Assembly (NCBI GenBank): GCA_028564925.1
Contig: CM053028.1
Location: 359,701,302 to 359,765,301 of the forward strand
Direction: 5' to 3'
Length of the DNA stretch: 64,000 bases
From: Lithobates sylvaticus
Taxonomy: Eukaryota > Chordata > Amphibia > Anura > Ranidae
Numbering within the stretch: position 1 is the stretch's first letter; each line of letters starts with the position of its first letter. Both the position numbers and the translations under genes were made by a program. The notes beneath the pieces are model-generated. The model was not told the origin of the DNA. It did not search any database and saw only the letters and a program-made list of their open reading frames with translations. Positions 33,560-44,853 of the stretch are shown piece by piece.

Positions 33560-33825
33560 GTGGGATCTCAACACAGCAAAGTGATTCCGAGCCGCTCCGA
33601 GTGTTTCCGAATGCATCCGAGAGACTCCGAGCGGTTTCCGAGTAACTTCGGCACCCCCCACCTCTGGCCACATGCGGTATTGCATACCATAGAAGTCACT
33701 GTGGAACAAATCTGAGTTTCCTTTGACTTCTATGGGGAAACTCACTTTGATATACGAGTGCTTTGGATTACAAGCATTCTTCTGGAACGAATTATGCTCG
33801 TAATCCAAGGTTACACTGTATTGTT
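33560..33825. mobile_element. MITE with CCTTGGATT end, second copy
   Basis: GAGTGCTTTGGATTACAAGC and TAATCCAAGGTTACACTGTA lie at its right. The left part has repeated CCGAG(C/T)G units and ACCTCTGGCCACATGCGG, as in the copy at 21905. Confidence 0.5.
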
Positions 33826-33839
33826 TTTTTTTTTTTAAA

Positions 33840-34740
33840 AGAGCTGCCAGGTCAAGTGCACTGGCAATAGATGATTGTCCACCAACAAAAGGTCTACCAA
33901 ATATTTTAAGAACACTGTGCAGCTTAATAACCTGTATGTCTTGCTCTAAATGGACAACAGCTGTAAAATCTGTAGATATGCGAATATTTTTTTTTTTTTT
34001 TATAAATATAAATCAAATCTAATGATTAACTAATGAAAACCCTTAACTTGAATTACTAGTAACATAGAAACAAATCAAGGCCAAGGCCATCAGATACCAC
34101 TGGCACAAATCTCAAGGTTCCCAGAAACAAGGGACAAGTTCCTATGCATGCTTAGAATTATATCACAGTGTAATAAACCCTGATTTCGTTTGGCACGCTG
34201 TGTGTTATGTCTTGCTGGCTTTCATCAAGTACATTATAACTGATAAAAACTTCACCTAACTATTCTTTCAGTTACATACTAAATAGTAAAATTATGTATT
34301 CTGAAAAAAGAATAACAGTGATTAATCATATTTAACTTTGCCTTAAAGGCTAAGTTCAACTTTTCCAGAAAGCAGCTCATGCAGTTAAGGGACTGTAGTT
34401 AAAAATCTGTGCAGCTTTGTAAAATGATCATAAACTTTATTGTTTTTTTACTTTTAGGGCATGTGTGTCCCCTTAAGTAGCCTGGCTAGAAAAACTCCTA
34501 GTTAGCAACCCCCATGTCCTGACTTGTTGCTGGGATGTGAAAACAATTGGATGCTTAGTTCCAGCATCGCAGGAGTGAAAAACATAAAGGTTTTGATGTC
34601 CTAGCAACAAGGCAGAACATGGGGCTTGCTAACTAATGACCTACAGGTAAAACAATAAAATGTATGATTATAAGCTGCACATTTTGTATCTACTCCTAGA
34701 ATGACTCCTTGAATGCACAGGCTATTTTCTGGAAAAGGAG
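33840..34740. other. intron sequence, nothing recognised
   Basis: AT-rich DNA with poly-T tracts. No exon or repeat boundary was recognised. Confidence 0.35.
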
Positions 34741-34746
34741 GACTTA

Positions 34747-35161
34747 TGCGGCGTACACACGGTCAGAATTTCCGATGGAAACAGTCCGATGGGAGCTGTT
34801 CATCGGATTTTCTGACCGTGTGTATGCCCAACGGTCTTTTTCTGTCTGAATTTCCGACGGACTTTGAATTGAGAACCTGTTCTCAATTTTTCCGACGGAA
34901 AACCTTTCTATCGGATTTTCTGATCGTGTGTATGCAATTCCGACACGCAAAATTCCGACGCATGCTCGGAAACAATTTGGCGCATGCTCGGAAGCATTAA
35001 ACTTCCCTTTTATAGTGCTGTCGCACGTGTTTAATGCCGCTGTGTTATTGACCGTCGGAATTTGGTGTGATCGTGTGTAGGCAACACAGCTTGAGCGGAA
35101 TTCCGACGGAAAAACCGTCAGAGTTTTTTCCAACGAGAATTCCGATCGTGTGTACGCGGCA
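34747..35161. mobile_element. Harbinger-like MITE (TTA target)
   Basis: TGCGGCGTACACACGGTC and GATCGTGTGTACGCGGCA are inverted ends with TTA on both sides (34744-34746 and 35162-35164). The body alternates TTCCGACGGA motifs. ORFs on both strands are incidental. Confidence 0.8.
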
Positions 35162-36081
35162 TTAGCCTTTAACTTCTCTGCGAAAGATTCACATAGACAG
35201 CATACCTAGTGGGAATTAAATCCATTACCACAGGGATATAAAGCAGGACTGCTAGAATTCATCTAAGGCCTCATGCACACAAAAAAACAAAAAACAAATC
35301 CCCACTTGTGTACTCTTGGTAAATACATTTGCAATAAGCAATTAAACCAATTTTGCAATTAACAACTGAAAAAACTGATTGTGTGAAATTATGTGAAATA
35401 AAGAATGGATACATACATAAATAAACTAGTCCATATCCTTGTATCTTCATACATGCAGAATGTGATGATGATCAATTGTGCGATTTTAAAAGTGCCAATT
35501 GCTGTCTCTTTAAATAAAGTGCAAATTGTGCTCCCCTTCAGTGTCCCCACTCACTGACTGGGGAGAACTCCTATATTATAGGAATCACAATCACTTTATA
35601 TTGTCCTGGATATGCTGGAACTTGTAATCCTCTTTCAATTGAAATCAAATAAATTGTATCACCACAGGGTGGCACTGTGGATACACAAATAGATGTGTGC
35701 CAACTTCCTAACTATTTGGAAAGTTAGCGTACATTGTTGAAAATGGACTTTATAGGCACACCCATACGCATCATATTTCTTTAAAACATAGTTTCTTTTA
35801 TTTTAACATAATTTAAAATGGCATAAACACATATATTTGTTAAACGATCACATGATAACAAATTGCCTACAAAGCACTCACACCACCTATTTACACCAAA
35901 ATTGCATCTATAAGAGTAAGATGTAAGTTAAAAAAAGAGTATACGCTGTTAAACATGCAGAAAAGCTCACAAATGAGCATAAACATGCATAAACTCTGGG
36001 CACATTTAGCACTTAGGCGTTTATTTATTTCAATGGCCAGAATGAATACAAATTCTGGCCAATGAAATATATAAACTCCCA

Positions 36082-37436
36082 CAGAGGCGTTGTTATGGGG
36101 ATGCGGGGGGTGCGACCCGCACCGGGTGACACCCACCAGAGGGGTGACACCAAGGCCGCCACTATAGCTTGCAGCGGAGCGAGCACTACATTCAGCCGTG
36201 CGGGGGACAGGGGGGAGGCTGCCTATAACACTCCCCAGCTGTCACTCAGGATCTCCCATATCTCCCGTGGCAGCCGGATTAGGTGGGTGGAGCTGGGGGT
36301 GTGGCCGCCTCCTCCACTCCCCCCACAGACCCAGTCACACCGATCCCACAGCTGAAGGAGATAGACCAGAGGACACAGCAGCCCCGCCCACCCGCCTGGG
36401 TCTTCACCTGCAAGCATGAGGTATGCTAGAAGTTTCTGCACAGCACACTGTCACACATCCCTACCTGCCTTGTACCACCCCAAACCTGCCCTGTGCCACC
36501 CCCAATCTGCCCTGGGCCACCCCAAACTGCCCTGTGCCACCCCAAACTGCCCTATACCACCCCAACCTGCCCTGTGCCACCCCAAACTGCCCTATGCCCC
36601 CCAAACTGCCCTGTGCCACCCCCAACCTGCCCTGTGCCACCCCAAACTGCCCTGTGCCCCCCAAACTACCCTGTACCACCCACAACCTGCCCTGTGCCTC
36701 CCCAAACCTGCCCTATGCCACTCCAAACTGCCCTGTACCTCCCAAACTGCCCTGTGCCACCCCAAACTGCCCTATACCACCCCCAACCTGCCCTGTGCCA
36801 CCCCAAACTGCCCTGTGCCCCCAAACTGCCCTGTACCACCTCCAACCTGCCCTGTACTACCCCAAAGTGCCCTGTACCACCCCAACCTGCCAATATACCA
36901 ATCCAACCTACCCCATGCCACTACACCACTCATACCCTAACCTGCATTACCCCAACCTGCCCCGTGCCACCCCCACCTGCCCTGTACCACCCCCAACCTG
37001 CCCTGTACCACCCCAACCTACCCCATACCACCCCAACCTGCCACTACACAACTCATACCCTAACCTGCATTACCCCAACCTGCCCCGTGCCACCCCCAAC
37101 CTGCCCTGTGCCACCCCAACCTGCCAATATACCAATCCAACCTACCCCATACCACCCCAACCTGCCCCTATACCACTCATACCCTAACCTGCTTCACCCC
37201 AACCTGCCCTGTGCCACCCCCACCTGCCCTGTACCACCCCAACCTGCCCTGTACCACCCCCAACCTACCCCATACCACCCCCAACCTGCCACTATACAAC
37301 TCTATACTATCCTAACCTGTCACTATACCACCCTATACTATAATTTACAGGGGCTGGTTTTGGGTGCGCCCCGTGACCGTGCGCTGCCTGCAGGGTGAGG
37401 GCAGCCTAGGTGACACCAACCCTAGTGACGCCACTG
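36082..37436. mobile_element. hAT-type element swollen by a minisatellite
   Basis: CAGAGGCGTTGTTATG at the left is an imperfect match to the inverted right end CCTAGTGACGCCACTG. AACTCCCA is duplicated at 36074-36081 and 37437-37444. The GGTGACACC motif occurs near both ends. No transposase was found; much of the length is minisatellite. Confidence 0.7.
36470..37345. repeat. minisatellite, unit about 18-20 bp
   Basis: CTGCCCTGTGCCACCCCAA and close variants repeat more than forty times. All plus frames stay open (up to 301 codons) because the unit lacks stops. The resulting Pro/Cys/Leu-rich frames are not genes. Confidence 0.9.
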
Positions 37437-37577
37437 AACTCCCAAACTCCAAATTCTGTTAAACTCTGCTAAACTTACCTAAACTGTTTTGAAAAGCTTA
37501 TTTTCTCCTGTCAGGATAAACAGCGTTTACAAGAAACCAGTGTGCATGAGGCCTAAAAGTGGTGTTTAGTTGCTCAC

Positions 37578-37715
37578 CTTCTGTTCGGGCTTCCATAGTA
37601 ATTTATGCAGTTTGGAGTTCTCTTGTGATGTATCGTCAGGCGGAGCTATAGTATGGGACACATTGGATTCATGTATCCATGTCACTTTCTTCTTTGTGTA
37701 TTTCTTAAATTCATC
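37578..37715 (-). CDS. ATP13A4-like exon: variable N-terminal cytosolic loop
   Basis: This 138-bp exon (46 codons, phase 0 at both ends) encodes DEFKKYTKKKVTWIHESNVS, a polar stretch, and HKLLWKPEQK. The acceptor is TTCACCAG and the donor AGAAG|GTGAGC. Human ATP13A4 has TTDEFQIYSWKKVIWIYLSA. The middle is poorly conserved, as in the family. Confidence 0.9.
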
Positions 37716-38006
37716 CTGGTGAAAAAACATTCCATACTATTTGTTAGTTCTGTAGTAAATAAGGCCCTAAACTAATTTCACTTTGGCTGTATAGTAATTT
37801 ATTAAAGCATGTCTATGGTCAAAATGTAAAATCATATATTCATTTCCAAATTGTATTTCAATTATTTCTAACCTACTGCTATTAGTCTGAATGATCTTGA
37901 AGTTTGTAAACTTACTTTGTGAAGATCCTCACACATTTACTTCCTTGAATTCTGTGATTTATTATGTCTTGCCAGTAGGCTCTGCTGTGTTACAAAATTC
38001 ACAGAG
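37716..38006. other. intron sequence, nothing recognised
   Basis: AT-rich DNA upstream of the exon. The right part may belong to the foldback element that starts near 38007. Confidence 0.35.
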
Positions 38007-38529
38007 CCGGTGTTCTGTCAGATTAGGCGACCTGTCAAATTTTGTAACGGTAGTGACGCTCTGTTACGACTATCTTGGTACACCCCGCAGTCACCAACAG
38101 TAAGGATACAGTGAGAAGGCGGCAAGCGGACATATTTTTACACCCACCGGAGTCTGGAATTTCACACTTATTTTTACCAGTAAACTGAGCTTATATAGTG
38201 AAATACAGGATTTTACAATCCGTCTGACTCTTTTGATGTTGAATTTTAAAAGCATCAGTGTTCTGTCAGATTAGCAAACCTGTGAGATCAGCAAACTTGC
38301 CGGTGCTTTTAAAATTCAACATCAACTTCCGGATCCGGCGCCGCATGGAGTAGCTGAGTCTCCTCACAGCTCCCGCAACACGATCCCTAAATCGGCTTAA
38401 AAATACCTGCCCGTCCCCCTCCTGCTGCCTGCAGCACACTCGGGTGTCCCCCGACCCCCTTACGTTCAGATCGGCTCATAGGATTACCTGTAGGGTCGCT
38501 TATACGGCCGTGACGCTTCACCCGGCCTG

Positions 38530-39310
38530 AACGCTAAATTGAGGCCCCGGTCGCGGCCTACACGGACCGCGCCGTCCGATCCAGGGCCAGCTAACGTTTG
38601 CTGAAACTCCCCCTGCCGCCTGCTGTCTCATCGGGTGTCCCCCTCACCCTCGGTCGGAACTATTTGTGCCACAAAACCGGCATTATCCCGCGAACGGCCG
38701 CAACGCCCGGACCGGCAATAGCCGCAAATCGAGGCCCCGGCTTCGGCCTTCACGGACTGCTACTTCCTCTCTAGGGCCTGGTAAATACCTCCCGGACCCC
38801 CTCAGGACGCCTGCCGCCTCACCGGGTGCCCCCCTAGTCTCACGAGGTCCCTCCTGGGCCGTAATTTTAACACACACCCGCAATTGGCCACATACCCGCA
38901 AATCGAGGCCCCGGCTTCGGCCTTCACGGACGGCTGCTTCATCTTTAGGGCCTTCGAAATACCTCCCTGACCCCCTCCTGCTGCCTGCCACCCCACCAGG
39001 TGCCCCCCCCCAGCCTCACAAGGACCATCCAGGGCAGAAAAAAAAAACAAAAAAAAATAGCGCATGCCCGTATTCGGCCACTTAGCCGCGAATCGAGGCC
39101 CTGGTCTTGGCCTTCACCTTCAGCCACGCACTAAGTAAAAAGTAAAGTACCGGCCTGACCCCTCCCGGCACATTCTGGCCTCCTCCTTGGGGGACCCCCA
39201 CCTGCCCATGGACCGCTTTGTGGAGAAAACAGGCACACGCTCTCAAGCGGCCGCACAGACTCACCCGACCCAGTCTCAAGTCGAGGCCCCGCTTTTGGCC
39301 TCTACGGACG
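38530..39310 (+). repeat. tandem monomers in the L1 5' UTR
   Basis: CGAGGCCCCGGCTTCGGCC or close variants recur at about 38538, 38729, 38902, 39092 and 39280, giving a spacing of 173-191 bp. The last copy overlaps the start of ORF1. Such monomers are known from mouse L1 promoters, where they add promoter units; a similar role here is inference. Confidence 0.75.
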
Positions 39311-40269
39311 CCACGACAGACGAACCAGATATGGAGGTGAGCTCCCACACTCAATCTCCCTCCTCATTTCAGTCCACCCTCTCCCCGCATGCCACTTCCT
39401 CATCATCTAACCTGGGGGACAGCAATACTGACCGTATTGCCCAGGCTGTAGTTGCTCTCCTGTCCCCCATGATAACCGCTTCAGTAGAAAAGGCGGTGGA
39501 CGCGGGGATGAGGCAAATCAAAGCACAATTAGGAGAACACTCTACCAGAATCGACGAGGTTGAACACCGCCTTTCAAGTCTGGAGGAAGAAGTTTATCAG
39601 GCGCAAACCACCGAACAAGCACAGGACAAAACGAATCAATATATACTCCAAAAACTGGACGATTTGGAGAACAGATCCAGGAGGAGCAATTTGAGATTTG
39701 TGGGGATACCAGAATCATTACAATCTTCAGACCTCATGGAATTCTGTGCCAGACGCATCCCAGAGGCGATGGGCCTTCCTGGCCCGTGCAAGGTTGAAAG
39801 GGCTCACCGCATGGGAACCTTTACCCCTGACCGCAAATCTCCCCGCCCGATCATCGCAAAGTACCTCAATTATAACGACAAGACCACTATCCTGCAAAAA
39901 TTCAGGCACACCAGATCTCTCCAAATTGACGGTATCAAGATCTTGATATTTGCAGACTATTCTTTGGAGGTCTCAAAAAAGAGAAAGGCATTCCAACACG
40001 TCTGTACGGAATTGTACCAGCGTCAGATAAAATTCTCATTGGCATTCCCCGCGACTCTCCGTCTCAAAGCCCCCAATGGGGATCAACTGTCCTTCCAGGA
40101 CTCATCAGAAGCGGAAGTTTTCCTGCGCTCACTGCGATCTGACGCATGCTCTGACCCCCCGCACAAAGCCTCTCCAAATAATCGCCTTCTGGATCAACGA
40201 AGCCCGAGGAAAGACTCCCCGAAACGCTTCAGGTCATCTGGACCTGTACACCGCAACTCTCCACGCTAA
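39187..40269 (+). CDS. L1 ORF1 protein (RNA-binding chaperone)
   Basis: The 360-residue protein has a Ser/Thr/Pro-rich N-terminus, a coiled coil at about 95-160 (heptads around MRQIKAQLGEHSTRIDEVEH) ending in LDDLENRSRRSNLRFVGIPE, which is the classic L1 ORF1 RRM entry, and a C-terminal domain with ERAHRMG and RPIIAKYLNYNDK. L1 ORF1p trimers coat the element RNA. The start used is the first ATG, with a second in-frame ATG (MDRFVEKT) 21 bases on. The start region overlaps a 5' UTR monomer. No stops interrupt it. Confidence 0.92.
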   Translation: MGDPHLPMDRFVEKTGTRSQAAAQTHPTQSQVEAPLLASTDATTDEPDMEVSSHTQSPSSFQSTLSPHATSSSSNLGDSNTDRIAQAVVALLSPMITASVEKAVDAGMRQIKAQLGEHSTRIDEVEHRLSSLEEEVYQAQTTEQAQDKTNQYILQKLDDLENRSRRSNLRFVGIPESLQSSDLMEFCARRIPEAMGLPGPCKVERAHRMGTFTPDRKSPRPIIAKYLNYNDKTTILQKFRHTRSLQIDGIKILIFADYSLEVSKKRKAFQHVCTELYQRQIKFSLAFPATLRLKAPNGDQLSFQDSSEAEVFLRSLRSDACSDPPHKASPNNRLLDQRSPRKDSPKRFRSSGPVHRNSPR

Positions 40270-40860
40270 CATGACGTCTACTCGCCCGTTTTGCTTCCCT
40301 TATGTTCCCAAGCTATTGCTTGCTACATAACGCCTATTGCTTACTTTAACAGTCGGCTCAGGTATTTGGCTCATTAACAAGTGACTGTTTTTTTTTTACT
40401 ACTGTGTATGGTATTTAATATTCTCTCGCTTCTCCTCTGTCTCTTATTATTCCTGCTACACCTCCTATAGCCTCACTGTGTATGCGCTCCTCCTGATCCC
40501 TTACATGCGTGCGGCCCGTCACCGTGGCTTCAGATAGTCACTGAGTTATCAAGGGCATGCACTCATCACAGCACGTGGATCGCTAGGGAGAGCTGGTTTA
40601 CACAGGGACTCTATGCGGAAAAAAGAGAAGTTCTTTCATTGTTTTGTTATGGCTTGGTTAACTGTTCCTGCCTTTCCCTCTTCCCCCCCTCTTCTAACCC
40701 TTCTTCTCAACAACACCCTTCGATCATCAGACACTCAGGTAACACCACTTTCTCATGACCAGTCCACCCTGATGCACACAGTCGTTTCCACCCTTCTCCT
40801 CCAGTCTCCACATGCTGTGTATAATATACCCTCCCATAACACACACTCGACCTCACCCAC
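40270..40860 (+). other. L1 inter-ORF spacer
   Basis: About 590 bp separate the ORFs, longer than in mammalian L1. It contains a poly-T tract and short incidental ORFs, but nothing that looks like a gene. Confidence 0.6.
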
Positions 40861-43800
40861 ATGAGAGTCACCTCCTGGAACGTGAAAGGTCTCCGGTCTC
40901 CCTTCAAGAGACTTAAAATACTTCGTCACCTGAAGAGACTAAAAACTGATATAGCCCTGCTCCAGGAGACCCACCTAACTCCCCCTGACTTCCAACGCAT
41001 GAGAAAACTCTGGGTGGGCACTGTCCTGGGCTCAGGTGCGCTAGATCACAAAGCAGGGGTTATCATTCTGATCCACAAAAATCTTCCCTGCGAAGTGTTA
41101 TCCGTAGACACCGACAGCCAGGGTCGCTTTATCTCTATACACATAAAGCTGGGAAACAGAGAACTGATGATATCCAATATTTATGCCCCAAACAACCCCG
41201 GTAAGCAATTTCTCTGCGAGATGTCCACCTGGCTGCTACGTGCCCCGATCATACCACATATAGTTGGGGGAGATTTTAACACCACACTGCACCCAACAGA
41301 GGACAGATCTCACCCAAAACGATTGCGATCACCACCTGCGTCTTATGACCATACACACTTCGCACACACTATGGACTCCCTTTCCCTCCAAGATGTTTGG
41401 CGACTTCACCACCCAGCAGACAGAGAATATACCTTTTACTCCAACCCTCACAATATCTTTACTAGAATTGACTACTTCTTTTGTACTGACAACCTTATCC
41501 CAATGGTCTCAGGGTCTGACATCCATGACATCGCCATCTCCGATCATGCACCCATCTCAATATCACTAGACACTCCTGACTTACATCCCTCTCCTCAGCT
41601 TTGGCGTTTTCCCTCCTATCTCCAAAATAATGCAAATTTTCAACAGTACATGGAGAGAGCTTGGTCAGAATACTCTGCAGCCAACTCTCCTCATGCGGAA
41701 AATCCGAACCTTTTCTGGAAAGCAGGTAAAGCCTTCCTCAGAGGCCGCGTCATCTCTTACGCTGCTTCTTTTAAGAGAAACACCCTGACAAACTATAAGA
41801 AAGCCAGTGCAGATCTTCGCCTGGCACAGCGATCTCTCTACACTAGGGACTCCCCTGAAAACAGACAAAAATGGCACGCAGCAAAAGGGTCTTTCGACAC
41901 CTGGGCAGATACCCTTGAGCGAACACATAGAGCCCACTTAGAGGCCTCCTTCCACAAATTTGGCAATAAAGCCGGCAAACTGCTAGCAAGACTCTGCAAA
42001 GGTCCTTTCCGCCCAACACACATCACCTCCCTACGGGACTCTTCAGGCACCATAAAATCCTCACAACAGGATATAAACAAAGTTATGCTAAAATACTATT
42101 CCGCGCTCTATGCCACAGACCCCATAGACTTAAACGTAGCTAATTCCTTCCTAGACAGATTATCCATACCTACAGTCTCTTCCTCCCAACTTGACGCCCT
42201 CAATGCACCTATCTCCTTGCCCGAAATATCGACCGCCATTCGAAAACTAGCTCCCTCTAAAGCCCCGGGCCCAGATGGATTTACGGGGGAATTTTACAAG
42301 ACCTTACATTCTATTACTGAGCCTGTTCTCTTCACAGTCTATAATGGTATCTGGTCCGGCGGTCCATATTTGCCAACTGGGAATCAGGCCATCATTAAAC
42401 TACTCTCTAAAAAAGACAAAGACCCCCAAGAACCAGGCTCTTATCGTCCCATTTCTCTCCTCAACTTAGACGTAAAGCTACTTTCAAAAATAGTAGCTTC
42501 CAGATTAGCCACCATTATCCCCTCTCTGATTCACCCAGCTCAATCAGGCTTTGTGAAAGGAAGAACGGCCACTATAAACATCCGGAAAGTTATGACAGCC
42601 CTGGAATATGCTAAAAACAACCCGGGGGGGGGGGACCATGCCATCATCACCCTGGATGCGGAAAAAGCTTTTGACAATGTCAGCTTTGATTGGCTATCGG
42701 CCCTATCAAAAATGGGCTTCACAGGCCCTTTTCAACACCTCGTACAAGCCATGTATGCGTCTCCCGCGGCCAGGTTGGTGGTGGCTGGCCTCCTCTCGGA
42801 AGAATTCCGTCTCTATAAAGGTACCAGACAGGGCTGCCCCCTTTCCCCTCTTCTCTTCAACATTGCACTAGAACCCCTCTCTCGATACCTCATTCAACAG
42901 GCCCCACTACACGGTATCAAAATAGGCTCCCAAGAACTCCGCACATCACTTTTCGCAGATGACATCCTTATTTTTTCGACAAACCCCTCCTCTGACATGC
43001 TCACCATTAAAACAATATTTGATGAATTCCGTCTCTGTTCGGGCCTTCGCATAAACTACAGCAAGAGCGAAATCCTCCCCATAGGCACTTTGTCTGTCCC
43101 CCCCTGGGCTCGCCTCTCACCCTTCTCGGTGGCCAACTCCCACATTACATATCTAGGTATTAAGATAGGGAAATTACCCTCTTCTATCTACCACCTCAAC
43201 TATCCCCCTTTGATAACAAAAATCACTCAGGAATTGGGTAACTGGATGGATCTACCTCTTTCGCTCCTGGGAAGATGTCACCTAGTAAAGATGGTCAGTT
43301 TTGCTCGATTATTATATCCTCTCCAAACAATCCCATTGCTTCTGAAACACAAAGATACCTCAATCCTGAACAAAGCCATATCCAAATTTCTATGGCACAA
43401 CAAACGACCACGTATAGCCTTTGCTAAGCTTTTTCTTCCCAGGCGCGAAGGAGGGATTAGTCTCCCGAATATTAGAGCCTATAACCTTTCTTGCCTTTTA
43501 CGGATAGGTCTGGATTGGATATCGCAACGCTCACACTACTCAAATTACTCCTTGGAATCTTCAATGACCCACCCTTACTCTTTGGCTGCCCTACTCCACT
43601 GCAGGTGGAAATCTATACCCCCTCCCCTACAACACAATCTTCTTCTCAGAGACACGGCTATAGCTTGGAGGGAAATAAGGAAAACGCTAAAACTATCGCC
43701 TTTTCTGTCCAGATACCTCCCGATTCAAGGAAACCCTAGCTTCCCTCCGGGACTGGATTACAAACAATTCTCTGTATGGCGACAAAAAGGTCTGACAAAC

Positions 43801-44853
43801 TTTTCCGCCCTATGTAACATGGACACAGGTCGCCCCCTTCTTTTCTCTGCCATCGCTGAAACCTTTTCCCTCCCTCAATCCCATGCGTTACATTACGCGC
43901 AATGCGTCAGTTTCCTGAGGGAATCCTGCAGAGAAGAACGCAAAAGATTTCGTACATCCTTCACGGATCTACTACTACAAAATGACTCTTATACAATCTC
44001 GGACATATACAAACCGTTCTTGTTGAAGTCTACTCCCTCAATTGCTTCATCGTCGGTAGCTAACTGGGGTAAAGACTTTCCGGACTCAGACATAGTGGGA
44101 AAGATTATGCAAGGTTACAAAAAAACGCTTCAACTGATCCCCAATGAGATTTGGAGAGAAACCCAACTGAAGATATTACACCGGGCTTACATACCCTTTC
44201 TCTCAGACAAGAAAGACTTAGATGCAGCCAGCTGCCCCATGTGCCGCCAACCTAAACCATCCCTCTCTCACCGATTTTGGTCATGTCCTTCTATCTCCTC
44301 CTTCTGGACCCAGGTCATATCCTTTATTTTCGACATAACGCTGTTGAAACTGCCCAAGGACCCCCTTCTCCTGATCTTCGGATACTGGGACGATCAACTG
44401 TTACCGTGGTCCCCTACCACCCACTCTCACCACAAAGACTGGGTATTGATTGGTCTCTTATTAGCCAGAAGATTGATTCTAAAAAACTGGACCTCTTCTC
44501 ACTGCCCACAAATATCGCAACTTATAAAGGAGCTTTTGAATCTACTTCACAAAGACAAACTTAACACCGACTTCAAACAAGTAAAATCCAACGTACGTTT
44601 CTACTCCAAATGGTGGGCTTTCATGCATTCAACCCTATCAAGTGAGGAATTACAAAATTTTGAAAATTTCTCTTTCTCCTACTATGGTCCCCACACTATC
44701 ACTCCTGCAGGAGCTGACTCTTTTGCCGTCAACCCTTCACGTGTGACTACAGTTGATTCAGACGTTGTCCTCCCTACTCGCACTATCCTACCTCCGTCAA
44801 ACTCATCCAACTCTACTGTGCACGTGAGCACACACCCCGTGTCTGACTCCTAG
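40861..44853 (+). CDS. L1 ORF2 protein (endonuclease and reverse transcriptase)
   Basis: The 1330-residue protein begins with an APE-type endonuclease (SWNVKGL, LQETH at 34-38, GGDFNTTL, SDHAPI near 227). The reverse transcriptase follows with APGPDGFTGEFYK, YRPISLLNLD, QSGFVKGR, LDAEKAFDNV, GTRQGCPLSPLLFNI and the catalytic FADD at 698-701. The C-terminal part has a CPMC...H...C cysteine motif near 1130. All catalytic motifs are present and the frame is open. It nicks target DNA and copies the element RNA at the break. Confidence 0.95.
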   Translation: MRVTSWNVKGLRSPFKRLKILRHLKRLKTDIALLQETHLTPPDFQRMRKLWVGTVLGSGALDHKAGVIILIHKNLPCEVLSVDTDSQGRFISIHIKLGNRELMISNIYAPNNPGKQFLCEMSTWLLRAPIIPHIVGGDFNTTLHPTEDRSHPKRLRSPPASYDHTHFAHTMDSLSLQDVWRLHHPADREYTFYSNPHNIFTRIDYFFCTDNLIPMVSGSDIHDIAISDHAPISISLDTPDLHPSPQLWRFPSYLQNNANFQQYMERAWSEYSAANSPHAENPNLFWKAGKAFLRGRVISYAASFKRNTLTNYKKASADLRLAQRSLYTRDSPENRQKWHAAKGSFDTWADTLERTHRAHLEASFHKFGNKAGKLLARLCKGPFRPTHITSLRDSSGTIKSSQQDINKVMLKYYSALYATDPIDLNVANSFLDRLSIPTVSSSQLDALNAPISLPEISTAIRKLAPSKAPGPDGFTGEFYKTLHSITEPVLFTVYNGIWSGGPYLPTGNQAIIKLLSKKDKDPQEPGSYRPISLLNLDVKLLSKIVASRLATIIPSLIHPAQSGFVKGRTATINIRKVMTALEYAKNNPGGGDHAIITLDAEKAFDNVSFDWLSALSKMGFTGPFQHLVQAMYASPAARLVVAGLLSEEFRLYKGTRQGCPLSPLLFNIALEPLSRYLIQQAPLHGIKIGSQELRTSLFADDILIFSTNPSSDMLTIKTIFDEFRLCSGLRINYSKSEILPIGTLSVPPWARLSPFSVANSHITYLGIKIGKLPSSIYHLNYPPLITKITQELGNWMDLPLSLLGRCHLVKMVSFARLLYPLQTIPLLLKHKDTSILNKAISKFLWHNKRPRIAFAKLFLPRREGGISLPNIRAYNLSCLLRIGLDWISQRSHYSNYSLESSMTHPYSLAALLHCRWKSIPPPLQHNLLLRDTAIAWREIRKTLKLSPFLSRYLPIQGNPSFPPGLDYKQFSVWRQKGLTNFSALCNMDTGRPLLFSAIAETFSLPQSHALHYAQCVSFLRESCREERKRFRTSFTDLLLQNDSYTISDIYKPFLLKSTPSIASSSVANWGKDFPDSDIVGKIMQGYKKTLQLIPNEIWRETQLKILHRAYIPFLSDKKDLDAASCPMCRQPKPSLSHRFWSCPSISSFWTQVISFIFDITLLKLPKDPLLLIFGYWDDQLLPWSPTTHSHHKDWVLIGLLLARRLILKNWTSSHCPQISQLIKELLNLLHKDKLNTDFKQVKSNVRFYSKWWAFMHSTLSSEELQNFENFSFSYYGPHTITPAGADSFAVNPSRVTTVDSDVVLPTRTILPPSNSSNSTVHVSTHPVSDS

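Larger units (their letters stand above)
35267..37553. mobile_element. Harbinger-like MITE split by a hAT element
   Basis: GGCCTCATGCACAC at the left and GTGTGCATGAGGCC at the right match the family at 28203, with TAA on both sides (35264-35266 and 37554-37556). Its middle is interrupted by the hAT element at 36082-37436 and holds further AT-rich DNA of unknown origin. Confidence 0.6.

Noticed and set aside
36423-37398. Open frames of 174-301 codons rich in Pro, Cys and Leu on the plus strand, and antisense partners
   Set aside because: They arise from an 18-20-bp minisatellite open in all forward frames. No domain, start context or splice logic supports a protein.
38683-39354. Minus-strand ORFs of 60-102 codons in the L1 5' UTR
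   Set aside because: GC-rich promoter monomers keep antisense frames open. There is no homology I can recognise.
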